Shown here piece by piece: positions 1 through 34,100 of a stretch of DNA of 64,000 bases. The notes beneath the pieces are model-generated. The model saw only the letters and a list, made by a program, of their open reading frames with translations, did no database searches and was not told the origin of the DNA. This DNA is from Acanthochromis polyacanthus (taxonomy: Eukaryota; Chordata; Actinopteri; Pomacentridae): assembly GCF_021347895.1 (NCBI RefSeq), contig NC_067121.1, positions 33,777,974 through 33,841,973 on the forward strand. The letters are read 5' to 3'. Every line of letters starts with the position of its first letter. The stretch's first letter is position 1. Position numbers and translations under genes: made by a program.

Positions 1-897
1 TTTTACTTTAATAAAAATGCATGCAAGATTTATCTCACGGACTTCAAAAGTCCCTCAATTATATACTGACCCTCACCTCTTTTTCAACACGTACAATGAC
101 TGGTAATTTTCTTTCAGTTTCTACATGAAACGTCCAGCTCAATAAATGCTGAGTGACTTGGATCCTTTCTCATGGACACATTAAAGTCTAAATCTTTCAG
201 ATCATACTGTACATATTTACTACAAATCACATACACCTTATGTCTTTTTCAGTTTCCCTTAACACTTATTTCAGTAAAAACTTAAAGGTTGACTTGTTTG
301 ACATAAGTAACGCACAACAACTGTCATGACAAACTTTGCATGAAGCTTCTATGTTGTCAGAAAACTAAACGCAGAGGGCAGTTGGGTTCAGTTGGGTTCG
401 CACAAATATTATGACAATATGAAGCCTGCAGTGGGGGGTGGGGGTGGGGGGGTGGACATCGTAAAGTTGCACAAACCAGGCCTTTATTTCCATTCTTTCA
501 GGGCAGGGAACATGTTATGGAAAATATAGAGCGCTTTATGGCAGACTACAACTTTATTATACCGAGCTACGTGCGGATAGCGTCGCTTTATTTACACCTT
601 AGAGGCCCTCACTTCCCACAACAGTGGACCGACATCACACACAGGTTACCCACAAAGCACGTTTCTTCGGGTGAATTATCAGCAGGGAACAAGACCTCAG
701 CTTTCAGCTTATCTTATCCGTTTACCACAAGCATAGCACATGCCATCACAAGGCTAAATGAACTCAACCAAAACAGTCCAAGTCAAATCTGTGGTCTTTA
801 GCTTTTCAGTGTCAGGAGGCAGCCGTTCAATAACTCTAACATCTTTATTCTATTAAGAAGTAATATCCCACCATGTAGAATCATGTCTTTTACTCAC
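1..897. other. Partial oxsr1 intron at the left edge
   Basis: Minus-strand intron sequence downstream of the exon ending at 898 (donor GTGAGT). I looked for the expected C-terminal codons of OSR1 on the minus strand and did not find them. A G-rich tract lies near 431-453. The open frame at 517-801 on the plus strand has no recognisable similarity and no coding context. Nothing else was seen. Confidence 0.6.
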
Positions 898-11795
<10,898 letters not shown>

Positions 11796-12010
11796 TGTGG
11801 TAGTTTGAACGGTGTGATCAGTGCTTCTCAATAACAACAGAGATGCTGTCTGCGGTAGTATATTTGTGATTACTCCATTCGGCTCCGGCCAAGCTGGCTG
11901 CTGCTGCTGTTCCGCTGACAACTCCTGCCGCTCCTGTCAACACAACTTTACCCGCGACTTACGTACCGCGTTACGTGCGCGCTCTGGAGGAGGAATGAAG
12001 GAGCCGCCAT
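11796..12010 (-). promoter_or_regulatory. oxsr1 5' UTR / putative CpG-type promoter
   Basis: Sequence upstream of the oxsr1 ATG (11795) is markedly richer in C+G and CpG than the neighbourhood (for example around 11,950-12,005). It has no TATA box at a useful distance. This is the expected architecture for a broadly expressed kinase gene. The in-frame extension upstream of the annotated ATG (to about 11,921) lacks similarity to OSR1 and is treated as 5' UTR. The transcription start was not determined. Confidence 0.5.
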
Positions 12011-14584
12011 CTTGAGTGTGGCAAATGTCAAACGTAAAATCCTAAAAACTCAGAAAAACACTGAAATGAACCATAACAGTGAGTTATAGTTCACTGACTG
12101 TTGCATTTAGTTGACATATTTTAGCATTTACAACACGGATATCTGTTACTTTTTCGCTACAGCTACACATATAAAATAGTTAGTAGTACGCTCAGCAGAG
12201 GGCACTAATACCTCAAATAAGTATGTGACTTTTGTGTCTTATTTTACTTTAAAAAAAAAAAAAAAAAATCTTATTTGTTACCCAGGTTGAAATGTGAGAA
12301 AAAAATTAAATTAAAAAATACGTGTAATATGATAACACTGGGTAGTTCAATTTGTAACAGTTTTCATTTTTAAAAAATAAACTAACATGCTTTTTATACA
12401 AAATTCTGTACATGTTTCTCAAATGTTCAGTAAAAAGTACACATTTTTCTTAAATGTTGAAGAAATAATAATATGTATGATATATCAATAGAAACTACAC
12501 AAGAAAATGTGTAAAGCACTTAAAAATTGTACTCAATCACAGTGTTGGAAGTTTTTTTCCATGAATGAATGAAGTACTGGACACTAAACATGCTCTACTG
12601 TATGTTTTGGGTTTATCTGTAGGCCATTTTCCAATTTCCGTTTAGTAATCTTTCAATCTCCATGTTCAATATTGTTTTCATGTCAACACCAGTTAGCATT
12701 TTTGTCAAAGCAATTCATCGAAACCAGATGGATGGTGTGCTGTGCCAAAAAAAAATCACCAGACGTTGGTATTTACAGTGAAATGCTGCTTCTTTCTTCC
12801 TTTATAAATGATTCTTTTCTGTGTAAATTCCTCTGTGTCCTAAAGGTCTGTCCTTTGCTAACCAGGACTTACATAATCTATGTCAGTGAATCAGCTCCTC
12901 AGACATGAGGATGTTTAGGGGAAAAGCAGTAAAACTATGGATGGTATCAGTGGTATGTGAAAAAACTGCAGGGCCTGTTCTTGCTTGTTTGAGAGGCACA
13001 GACATGAATCAAAGGCAGACTTTCTCAACTAAGGATGTCTCCTACAGTTTCTCCTTACACAATTTGAAACTGAAGACAGCTTTCTTTTTCTGTTCTATGT
13101 TATTGTTGAGGTTAATTATTGGATTAATACTTTACTTGGTTGCTTCCTAGTTGCACTTTGCACATTTAGGCTTTTTTAGTGAATGATTCATACATGTTTT
13201 TTGTTCACTTTTAGGTGTATGAGATTATCTGCAGTGACTGTTTCTTGTGCATTTAAGAAAACATCCACACACACAGCACTGATGTAGATCTGCAGAAAAC
13301 GCTGCACTCTGTTTTCCTGCCTGTTTTTATTTTATTTATTCATTCATTCATTCATTTAATCAAGGGCAGACAACATTAAAAACCTATAACTCCCACTCAC
13401 CCACCCACACACAAACACACACAATGACACAACCCACAGACATTCAAACCTTATGGATGTCATAAGTGGGTACATTCTTGTTTTTCTTTCAGCCAATACT
13501 TAATTTTTGCTGTAAAAGTTTTAAAATCTGCTGTCCTATTAATGTCATTTGGTAATGTGCTCCAGATGTGACAGCCTTTGATTGAAAAGGCTGTCTGTCC
13601 AAATGTAGTTATGCGGTGAACTTATCCTGAACACCGTGGAGTTGTGTTTTTTTGGAAGTGGCCGGCCCTTGCCCGGAAGCTGTCCCCCCTGATGCTGCAT
13701 TAAAGCTCACTCACCCTGATGCTGACAGTGCGCTGAGGGTAAGCCAGGCCTGAAAGGGAAGTGCTGAGAGCCACAAGAGCCCCAGCGCCCCAGTGATTGC
13801 ACTGCTATTATCCTGCCAAGGCTAAGCTGCACATGAAAAGGAAAACTTCATTCATTATCACCAATATGCTCCAACTCTTTATCAACTATGTGGGCTGGCA
13901 GCTGCCCAGCTGAGCTATTCAGCCATGTAAACCATGATTACCTTGTTTTCCAAAGAGGGACAGGTGTCCACATAAAAATACAATCACCAAAGGCTTAAGC
14001 ACAAGTTGATAATAGATATGAATATCCACCCTGCTCCTCAGGTGAACCTTCCCTCCCTGTTAATGTAGTTTTCTCTTAGTGTGGGATTGGCTGTGAGGCC
14101 CTGGGAGTGTTTTATATGAACAGAAAACAGGATTATGAAAGGCATGTGAGGGCTTTTTTCACTTTGGCTGCAGGTGCACAGAAGGTGACCAACTATTGCT
14201 AAGACGTGCATTAAATCTTGGGTTGGGAGATCAGTGTCAACCAATCCACTTGATGGCAAAGGCTGGTGGAAAGGTGTAACCTGCTCTGTTGTGACATCAG
14301 CAGCGCAGCTTGTCAAACCGGTGTTGAAGCCTGCGGCGCGCTGACACCAATCACACCGCCGGCAGAAACTCACCTCTGTCGCCTCGTTTGGTCGCCCTTC
14401 TCCTCACACCGAGACTCGAGCAGGCCCATCAAAACCCGAAAGTTTTGTTCCCCAGCAGCGCACATGGAAAGAAGGAACAGCTTTACATGAAACGGTGCAT
14501 CAAGTGAAACCAGTAGAGAGAGAGAGAGAATAAAAGGAAAAACTGACTGCGTAAAAGGAGAAAGCCAATAAAAAGTCAGAGAAG
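12011..14584. other. Divergent intergenic region between oxsr1 and plcd1
   Basis: No gene was recognised. There is a poly-A tract at 12,251-12,268 and a short (ATTC)n run near 13,340-13,356. A stretch at about 13,360-13,680 (GGCAGACAACATTAAAAACC onward, including GACAGCCTTTGATTGAAAAG) reads like a dispersed teleost repeat, but I could not name its family. Just upstream of plcd1, a CCAAT-containing segment near 14,347 and a (GA)n run at 14,516-14,530 probably belong to its promoter and 5' UTR. Confidence 0.4.
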
Positions 14585-24471
<9,887 letters not shown>

Positions 24472-26480
24472 GACGTCGTCACCGACTGCATGTTCCTCTG
24501 CAGGTCCTCTTTTACGCGGCCATGTTTTAGCTGTTTTTATTTTGCTTCATAGTTTTAGTTCATGATTAACTTATTGGCTTAATGTCAGTAGTTTGAAAAG
24601 CTACTCTAAAAGTCAGCCCACACTCTTCTCATCTAGAGATTAATTAAATTCAGAGGTGGGTTCATGCATGCAAACACTGTACATAGACTCTCTAAGTTTG
24701 CTCCATATCAATCACATTACAGGGACATTATACAAACTGTCTAAACCGATTTGTTGCATATAAGTTCATCATGTTCAGTTTGAAATGGCATTAATTTTTA
24801 CATTTTATTTTTTAAGAGAGCTTCTCTCCTTAATTCCTAGTCAGTTTAATGTATTGTCTGTTTAAATCTTTTATTCAAATGACCATTTTATGAAATTCAG
24901 AGAAACATAAGCCAATATAGAAACTATATGCTTTTCCATAAATAATTTTAGACATCACGCATGATTTTTTTCCCCATGTAACAACATCTTTACCTTTTTG
25001 TAAATCAAGATAAAGACAATAAGTGTTAAACACAAACACCTGTCTCAGCCTTTTTGTCTGCACTTTGGATAAATATTGCATCTGTTGTCATGTTTGAACA
25101 TTATCGAAATTTAGCAGAAAATCTGATGTGTGAACTGGAGAGCCACACAAACACCCCTAATGTCAGCACTCCTCTAGAAGCCTCGCGCCACAAATTTATG
25201 GATGTGAATGTCTCTTTTGAATAGATGAGTCAAAACAGACATAATTTAAAGCGACATCAAATTATCAACATGCAAGAACACAAATGCAACATCCAACACA
25301 CAATGGAGTAAAAACTAGTGAGGGTTAGTTGTTTAGAATCCATGAGATTCATACAGCTGGATGCAGACATGCCGCCTATGTACATGAGCAAAGAAGCAGA
25401 GCCTGGTGGTGCTGAATCCACATGTTTGCTGCTTTCTCTTATAAGCTGCTGCTGCACAAAACCATCCAATACAAAAATGTGCAAAAAAATTCTCTGAATT
25501 TACCCTAAACTCAGAAAATGTGCAGGTATTCAAAAGGCTTTTGATTATGAATGCTCTTTGTTGCTGGTTAGCTGGAATAGTGTTGTGTGGATCAATCTAA
25601 GGAACTTTACCATTTACAGAGCCAGGGCCATGTGTTTTTGTGTATTTTCCCCCTTAAGCTCAGTTTAATTTAACATAATTCATATTTACAGACTTGTGAG
25701 TTGACTAGTGGGTGTAAGAGCAACTGTGTATATATAAGCAGTGGATTTGACACATCAGCAAAGTCACAGATGTTCTATTTATTCTGTTCATCTGATTGGT
25801 TCCTGATTGTTAGGTAGACCACATGCACATTTTTTTCTCATGGTACACACTGAACAGACAACCAGCAGACTGTAAATGGATGAGAAAAAAAAAAACTATT
25901 GGCTTCAAATTGCTTACTCTACCTTTAATAACACATCTGTTCCTCCCTTTTGTCATAAAAGCTCAATAATAGGCCGCAGTGCCTCCAGGTGGAAAACCAA
26001 ACACCGTAATGAATCGCTCTTTTGTACACAAGAAGGAAACCTGTTGGGGGCTGAACCACTTCGACCTTTCCACTGAATAGCATCATTACCTCATGAGGTC
26101 AGAGTGGACACACCTCGGGTACACAGAGCAGCATTCAAAAGAAGGTCAAGGAGGTGATGCACATACATGCAGGACTCTGAGCTGACTGTTGAAAGGCTTT
26201 AAACTAACTTCATTCATGTTTTAGGAACTTCCACAAACAACAGACCACATGATGACTTGTAATGAAAGAGGTCACTTTACTACAGATAATTATCACCTTC
26301 TCCACAGTCCTCCTCAGCTCTACAGAGCTGGATTTTATGGCCCTAATTGCTGCTTCTGGTTTTACCTGACTGATCTTATAAAGTAGCTTTTAGCTGCAGC
26401 AGTGGACAGATGTAAGCTTACGCCAAAGCACCAACTGTTAACATAGTGAACCGTTAAAGAGATGCATTTCATGAGGTTTA
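24472..26480. other. plcd1 3' UTR and convergent spacer
   Basis: The plcd1 stop codon is at 24469-24471. An ATTAAA at 24643-24648 is the nearest candidate polyadenylation hexamer; I saw no canonical AATAAA close by. The rest is AT-rich spacer between convergent plcd1 and ctdspl, with no supported gene. Confidence 0.4.
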
Positions 26481-26481
26481 T

Positions 26482-27235
26482 TGGTGGAAAGTAACTAAAA
26501 ACATTAACTCAAGTACTGTGCTTGAGTACACTTTGAAGGCATTGGTTATATCCATTTTACGCTACTTAATACTTCCAATGATCTACATTTTAGAGGCAAA
26601 TTTTGGACTTTCTGCTCTACTACATTTCTCTTGACAGCTTTAGTTACTTTTAAGTCGAAGATTTCACACAATGGATAATATTGCAAGCTTCTAAAATAGA
26701 TCAAATTAAGCATTTTAAAAGTGCTTTCCAAACGTTTTTTTTTATTTTTTTTATAAAGAATGGTGTAGCTGAAGTCACATTTCAGATGACTGTTAGTTGT
26801 TCACAGCTCCACCAGACAGTGATTTTCCCCTTTAAACTTCTCACATGAACATTCAAATCATCCAATATCTCATAAAACTCAAAATGTAAACCAGATCAGT
26901 GTATCAGCACTTTTTCTTCCATTAATCATGTCATGTCCCCCCATATTTATCTGTCTCTGTACATAAAATGTATATAAAGGAGTTCAAACTAGCTCCACCT
27001 GCAGCAGCTACGACAGTAACATGCAGCTGACACACTGATGCTTCACTATTAGTAATCTAACGATGCTATACATATAACACTATATCATTCAGAGGGACCA
27101 AAACAGGACTTTTAGTTTAATACTTTTACTTTTCATGCAACACTTTTGGCTGTCTTAGAGTATATTTACCTTGCTGTATTGGTACTTTTACTGAAGTAGA
27201 GGATCTGAATACTGAATCCTTCACTAGTTACTTGG
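26482..27235. mobile_element. hAT-like MITE with AAGTACTTTTACT-type sequence
   Basis: The left end (GGTGGAAAGTAACTAAAAAC) and right end (GTAGAGGATCTGAATACTGA then ATCCTTCAC) match the ends of a very abundant teleost MITE usually classed as hAT. Interior landmarks: CTGCTCTACTACATTTCTCT, GACAGCTTTAGTTACTTTTA, AGCTCCACC..GCAGC, and a final TTGGTACTTTTACTGAAGTA. About 750 bp, a near full-length but diverged copy. A shorter relative lies at 54,428-54,743. Confidence 0.7.
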
Positions 27236-27536
27236 ACATGAGTGAACATTTTAGCTCCAAAAACAAGAAGGCAGTTGAAGCGTATGAATGTTTACCTCAG
27301 CAGCACTAATACAGTAATCCAAACATGGGCGTAACCACAACACACAACTCAACAGCTTAACAACCGTAATCTAATTTTATAGTAATTCAATACGAGCTAA
27401 TAGCAGAAAATCTAATCAGCTCTAACTATTTTTATCTAGTCTAACAACTATGGTTAGAATATACCATTTTAGAACATGTTTTCATTTCTGAAAACCAGCT
27501 TCTTCCTCTTAAAACCAGTGGGGTTTTTTTTATTTT

Positions 27537-28032
27537 AGTGTCATCCTGTGGGTCAAAATTGACACGTAAAGTTTGAAAATGTGGAAAAAAATATATTTTC
27601 ACAGTGAAAACTTGCACATTTTCGGGGAAATTTTTGAGCATGTTTTAATGGAAAAAAAAATATTACAAAATGTTTAAGAACATTCACCAAAAAAATCCAC
27701 CAAAATCCAGCGAAATTCGCTGGATTTTGGTGGATTTTTTGGTGAATGTTCTTAAAAGAAAATAGAAGTTCTACTGATATATATGTAATCACTTTAGATA
27801 TTTTAAAGATTTTTTTTGGAAGATTTTTACTCATTTTTTGAAAATATTTACAAGAATTTTCTTGCCAAATTTGGGGGATTTTTTTTTAAAGTAAACTTTT
27901 AAGGAATTATTCACATTTTCTTCCTGAAGGTTTTGCAAATTTTCAGAAATTTGGGGAATTTTTTTTTTGCTGATTTTTTTCAGACAAGGAAACAATACTT
28001 TGTGGTGCCCGTAAATGAGGACAACAGGAGGG
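27537..28032 (+). mobile_element. piggyBac-like MITE, copy A
   Basis: The right end AAATGAGGACAACAGGAGGG is followed by TTAA (28033-28036), the piggyBac target site. The left end is eroded and starts at about GTGTCATCCTGTGGGTC. The core is a nearly perfect palindrome of about 40-bp arms centred near 27,715 (CCAGCGAAATTCGCTGG flanked by AACATTCACC and GGTGAATGTT). No coding capacity. Same orientation as copy C (51,835) and opposite to copy B (43,706). Confidence 0.75.
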
Positions 28033-31000
28033 TTAAATGGACATAAATTCTCTCGTAAACCAGCTGAGTTGCCGCTGGACTGCTGACAGAAAACAAGCGA
28101 CATTTCTCGATAAAAGTGTGCTTTATTGTGACAAGTCTAGAAGGAAATGAATGCCAAAAATAAATCAAATTGACTGTAAAGTTCTCTGAATAAAACACAG
28201 CAACACTCTGTCATTACTTGTGGTGTTAACAGATTGAATCAGGTCGATAGAACAACAGAATCCTCAGTCACAGCGGTCTAAAAGGATGATCTTTGGCATC
28301 AGTTCATGAGCCATGCCAGATGTTTCGAGAAAGCAGACATGACAAAATAGTTCTGATGAAGCCTTTTTATTAAGGAAAGCAAAAGAAAAAAACTGATGCT
28401 CAGGATGACACCACGCTGCCAACACTCAAAGTAAGCCAACAAGAACCAACAAGTGTTTATTAAAAAAAAAAAAAAAAAAAAGAAGTGAAGAACCTGACCC
28501 CCTGAAAAAAGCACAGTGACTTAAACTGAAGTGTTTTCAGAACTTTGGTGTTAAACTGAATACAAAATGATCAACATGTGATTGTGAGTGAGGTGGTACA
28601 CAAAGGAGAAACACGAACGAGACGTCTGTGCGAAACACACTCGAAACCTGACTGAGATTTCTTACCAGCGGCAAGAGAGAAGGACTTTATGGATCTGAAA
28701 GAAAAGAAAAAGGGGGGGGGACAAAAAGCTGGATATAATGGGTAAATATGCAACTTTTCAAACCAAATACTGACAAAATGTAGGTAGAAAAATATCACAA
28801 TGATACAAAGAACATTTTCAGAGAAAGGTTTTTCATCGAGAGGTTGAGAAGAGTCGCTTCTTATAAAAGGACATTGCACTGAAACCACCGTCGTGTGCTG
28901 AACACTCACTACCAACAGAAATGCTTATGTAAAAGACAGATCATTTTCAATACGCCAGAAGGAGCAGCAGCAGCCTTTCAACAAGAACAAAAAAGCAACA
29001 AAAACTGGTTGGAAATTATGAAGTAGTGTAGGTGTTTCAAATGCAACACCGTGACCCATAAACCAAGCAATAAAATAAGGTTTGTTGAATCCCTAGATGG
29101 CACCGCTGAGCTTCGTTTGATTGTTTCACCCACCTGAGCCACATACGGTCTACATATATGGCCGAGCTGTTTTCACACTCCAGAGGAAAATGCTAAAGAG
29201 ACAACGCTCAAACACGTAGATGCAACCGTGGAATTAATGAAGAAACATTGCTTTGTGCCTCCGCAGGCAGTAAGGCATCAATGCCACGATGAGGTTCTTC
29301 ACAGTCCGTTTGCAGTGGCCCGGTAGTGTCGGATTCAGAGCTGGACCCCAACATTTGGAGGACTGAGCGCCCATCTGCGGGCTTGGAAGGCGTCCGCTTT
29401 ACTTCCCTCTACAACAAAACCTGTCAACGTAGTTAACTACACAACGTCGCTTGGCTGCCGACCGAGCAACATTCAAGTTGTTTCAGCGCTTAAAAATGAA
29501 TTTGATTCGAAAAGATTAAACTATACACGTCCAGATTTTGGATCAAATGATGTGAAAATGAATATTTGGATGTTTTTTTAATTAACACTGAATGCAATTG
29601 TGATAACCAGACCAGCCTCACTGTTAACAAACCTCCACTGGCCAGCTTTGTCAAGTGCTCCACACACTCAAACCAAACGGTTGGGATGGAAGCTCCCCTC
29701 CCTCCCTTCCCAAAAAGGTTATTGCCATGGTAGCTGATGTTGCAGCATTCAGTTTGCTGGGCTCCTCTCAAACGTAGGCACTGAGGTGAACAGCAGTTTG
29801 AAAAGTAAAGAGTCTGTGAAGAAAAAAAAAACACTCTCCACCTGTTTAAATCAGAAGGAGAGCGGCTCCATTTCAACACTGTTCAAACTCCATCCAACAC
29901 TAAAGTCTACTCCCTAAAGACATCATGAAAAAATAAAAACATGGCACTCAATCCTATTTGCTGTAAGATCCCAGACCATTTGAAACAACAAAAGGACACC
30001 TTTTGCCAATTTTGGAGAAAGATCATCCCCAAAGGGTGAAGCTGCACCAATTATGTGCCAAAAATAATTAAAAGAAGAAAAAAAAAAACTGGGCTAAAAG
30101 CGTCCCATCCAATGACAGACGAGGATCTGTGGACATTAAAAACATAGAATAAAACAAGAATAAAGCCTAGAATGCTATACTTAGTACTAAAGGTTTAACA
30201 GTTGTAGCTCAACCCCGGTAAGATATGAAGCCTGTTAAAAAATAATTTCCTTATTTGGCAAATAATAAAATGAGATAAAATGGGGACAGACAGAGAAAAA
30301 AAATAAATGGCACAGTTTTATCAGAGCTTTCAGATCAAATTATCAAACACAGAAAAAACTACTGTACTCGCAGGTGGGGCGTGAAGTTCACAACTGCAAA
30401 CATACTCCTTAGCCTAAAACAAATGAACTATTTCTACGTATAATGAAAGCAGAAAGAAACAAAGTCACATCTATATAATGGCACAAGCATACTGAGAAAA
30501 TAAAGAATACTATGAGTCAATTGCCCAGCGTTTGATGGTCAAAGAAAGTGGAGTAAAACTTTTATATAAAGATACTTCTGTGTCCACTTTAAAGCATACT
30601 GTGTGAAAAGACTGAAGTACTCTGGAAATATGCCACGTACAAAATATTTCCCCATATAAACAACATTCACACAAGGCACTTCATTCAGTAAGAAAAGAGA
30701 ATCACAGTCCTTTCTACGACCAGAAACTGCCTGCATAGCAACAATATGAGGACAAAATCTTTGTGTTGTACCACAAAACAAGTCTCAGACAAAGAGATGC
30801 TCCCATTTTTTTCTTTTTTTTGGTTTTAAAATAAGCACTTCACCCAATAGTAAAACTTTCTTGATTTGAAAATAAAGACCAGAGTTCGTTCCTCTTAATA
30901 TTTTGCCCCGATACTATCAGCTTAGGACGCTCTGTGCATTTTCTGGTGTGGGTTTTTTGTGAGACACAGTGCTCCTGGGATATTTAAATATTGTCGTATG

Positions 31001-31197
31001 TTGATGGCACTCAGAAGGCAGCCGGTCACCAGGAGATGAGATCAGAGACATGAAGGTTTCCACAGTGACACTCCAGGGGCCTCTCGGGGCGCAGTGTGGG
31101 AGGATCTGCCTGAGTCTGAGAGATGTGGCTGTAGAAAGGGGCAGAGATCGGCAGACGGGAGGATGGAGAGCAACAGGCGGCGCCGCGCTGTGTCCTG
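28033..31197 (-). other. Probable long 3' UTR of ctdspl
   Basis: Lies directly downstream of the ctdspl stop codon on the minus strand. Minus-strand AATAAA hexamers (plus-strand TTTATT) occur at 28122-28127, 28366-28371 and near 28,454. The first is next to the end of the MITE copy A spacer and would give a UTR of about 3 kb. Mammalian CTDSPL also has a long 3' UTR. The exact end cannot be fixed without transcript data. A homopolymer A run lies at 28,460-28,480. No separate gene was seen here. Confidence 0.5.
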
Positions 31198-34100
31198 CTA
31201 CCTGCTTCTCAGATTCTGCAGGACTCCGTAAACCTCTTCTTCTTTGCTGAGTCCCTCAAAGAAAGGCAGCAGGTCCAGGAGTTCTGTGTCATTCATGTCG
31301 TCAAACCAGGACTGAACTGGACCTGTGGAGACGAGAGAACCGCCGACAGTCACCAACGAGGCAGACGTTCAACACCAGACTTGGCAGTGACTTGAGAACA
31401 ATAGTTATCAAAAAAAAGGGACCTTAAAGAAAGAAATGCATGTTAAAAAAAAAGCCAGCCATGGATTCAGACATATATGGAGCCACAAAATGAAAACTTT
31501 TTTTTTGGCCAAATCAGATAGAAGTTATCTAAATGTAACTGACTGAATATTTTCTGTGACAAATACATATGTCGTAATAATAATTCTATTTATATAGCAC
31601 CTTTAAGAAGAACATTTGAAGTGGTTTGACAGTTAACCCTTTAAGCTTCAGTCAATTCCAGCCGTTTTCAGTACAAAAAAATCGCTAATATTCTATTTTT
31701 AAATAAAAAAAATTACGAAAAATACAGGGAATATTGGACGGGTATCGCGAGGTGCATTTCCTTGAAAATGACCGATTCTGGGATTTTATACTGACTTCAG
31801 GACATGTTTTGGATAAAATAGTTTACTGGCTTGTGTCATCTGGATGTAAAAGGTTGGATTATGGCCGTTTTTTATGGAATCTTTTTTTTTGTGTGTAATA
31901 ATAAACCCGGAAATGTGAGTCGCGCTGTGTGCGTTGAAGCCGTGTATAGAGAACGGATGGATGAATATTTGTTTTTGTCGGACAAATGTGTTTTTCTCAC
32001 CCGCTGTGGTAATCGCATCTGAAAGTGGTTTATACCGGCGGATTCATGAGAATCTAAGCTTTCCATCGGCGTATAGTGTTTGTATAATTGTGTTTGCAGC
32101 CGTCGGACATTCCTGAAATTCCTATGCAAATTAGTAGGTGTACCGCCGGCGGTACACTGAAGCTTAAAGGGTTAAAACATGCAACACAGAGACAATCAAA
32201 CAAGACATAGGAGACAAGTCAGAGCAGTTAATTAAAAAAATAGTAAAAATGACAATAAATTAAATGAATAATTAGCTTGATTAGCAATCATAACAACAAA
32301 AGAACTAGGCAGTTTAAAAATTAAAGAATAAGACTGAAGGTTAACATTAGAAATTAAAGTAAAAGAAGTCAGAGAATTTAAAAATTAGAGATAACATCAC
32401 ACTAAAGAACCATGCGGCTAGAAGTAAAATAAAACAAAAGAACATCTAAAATAAACAGAACAGTCAGATGAGTAAATTGTCTCATCTGTGTTGTATTTTC
32501 TGTAGTATCAATTAATAAAAAAAAGAGCTGAGAGCAAATCATAAAAATACGATTTGTCATTTTCTGCATCACCGACTGAACTCAGACAGTTCATCTGCTC
32601 TAACTGCACAGCTTAGTTCAATGGTTTTACTAACGTACAGCTCAACACGTGTGCAGATTTAACAAACGCCTTCAGCTGAGAACATGCATCATAACAAGAC
32701 AGCACACAGTGGCAGCTTGGGAAAATCCAATGTCAAAGAGATGTAGTTCTGATTGTGTTTGAAGAACTTACAGCATTTTCTGGATGGAAAATATAAGAAG
32801 CGGGTGAATTGTCCACAATGATAACGTTGCTGAGCTCTCGCCCCAGCCGGCTGAGGTCTTTCACGTAGTTCCCTCTGTGAAAGACGCACGATTCTCTGAA
32901 GAGTCGCGCTCGAAACACACCCCACTGGTCCAGCAGGTCTGCCACGGGGTCTGCATACTGTTAGAGCCAAACAAACAGAGAAATGTTTACCTGCTGTAAA
33001 AAATAATAAATGTTTCCACAGCATCAGCAATTTGACCGTTGCATGTTGTCTAGGCAAAAAGAAACACATTTTTCTGCTCACATGCTTCAACTACAAACAG
33101 AACAACTTGCAAAAACTAAATGCTACACTATTATTCCAAAGGGAGGCAAAGCATCTTGTCGGTCATCGCTAGGAACAATGACGCGTCAGGAAATACTACA
33201 CTATGACACAACTAAGCACCACCAACTCCGACCTTTGGCTCAGCGTAGGAATATCTGATGCTACAACAGTACTGGTCACATGACATGGCTGTTTCTGGGT
33301 CTCATTCATGAAACTTACCCATGCATTACTGGCTAAGATACAAATGAGACAGATGGAAAACGAAGCAGAGCAAGTGTGAAAAACCAGAAAGCAAGAGCAG
33401 CTGAAAGTTAATGAATAATCAGTGCTGTTCATGGTTCCACACGTGTCACTTTGTTTGTAACCAAAACACGTGTCAGAGCAGAAAGCATGTCCACGTGGAA
33501 ACACACCTTGGCAAGGCTTGCTGTGAAGAGCACACATTCAAACAGCTCTCCCATCTTTTGAAGAAACTCATCCACATGGGGTCTTTTCAGCACATACACC
33601 TGCAAGACAGAGGACAGACTTTAGGTTTAAAAATGGAGAAAAAAAAACGTATTCTAACGGGAGTGTCAGCCAAACACTGTTAGCACAACATCAGTGAGGA
33701 GGATGATCAACTTCCACAATCGTTTACAGCTCAACAAGACTGTATGATGACACATTTCACAAAATTGCAACAAAAGAATCCCTGATAGTCATTTCTTGCA
33801 TTATTAAACATCTTCGGCTTGTTGACACCGTCTCACTCACAGTTCAGATATCCCTCTCCATTCGTCCAGTGGCTGCCATCCAGTGCAAGTAATCATGAAT
33901 AGGCCAACCAGGATACACACAGCCTATCCTGGATTACTTGAACTGGATAACAGTCATTCTCTTCAGGATCTTCTTATAGGAACATGACGGAATCCCCCCC
34001 CTAACAAAAATGGTTTACTTCACTATGTATGTACAATACCTGATGAACGGTACCATCAATCTCCACCGGCACAATGAAATCAGCATTGCTGATGGGCTGT

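Noticed and set aside
517..801. 94-codon plus-strand frame at the left edge
   Set aside because: It lies in an oxsr1 intron, has no recognisable similarity, and has no splice or promoter context.
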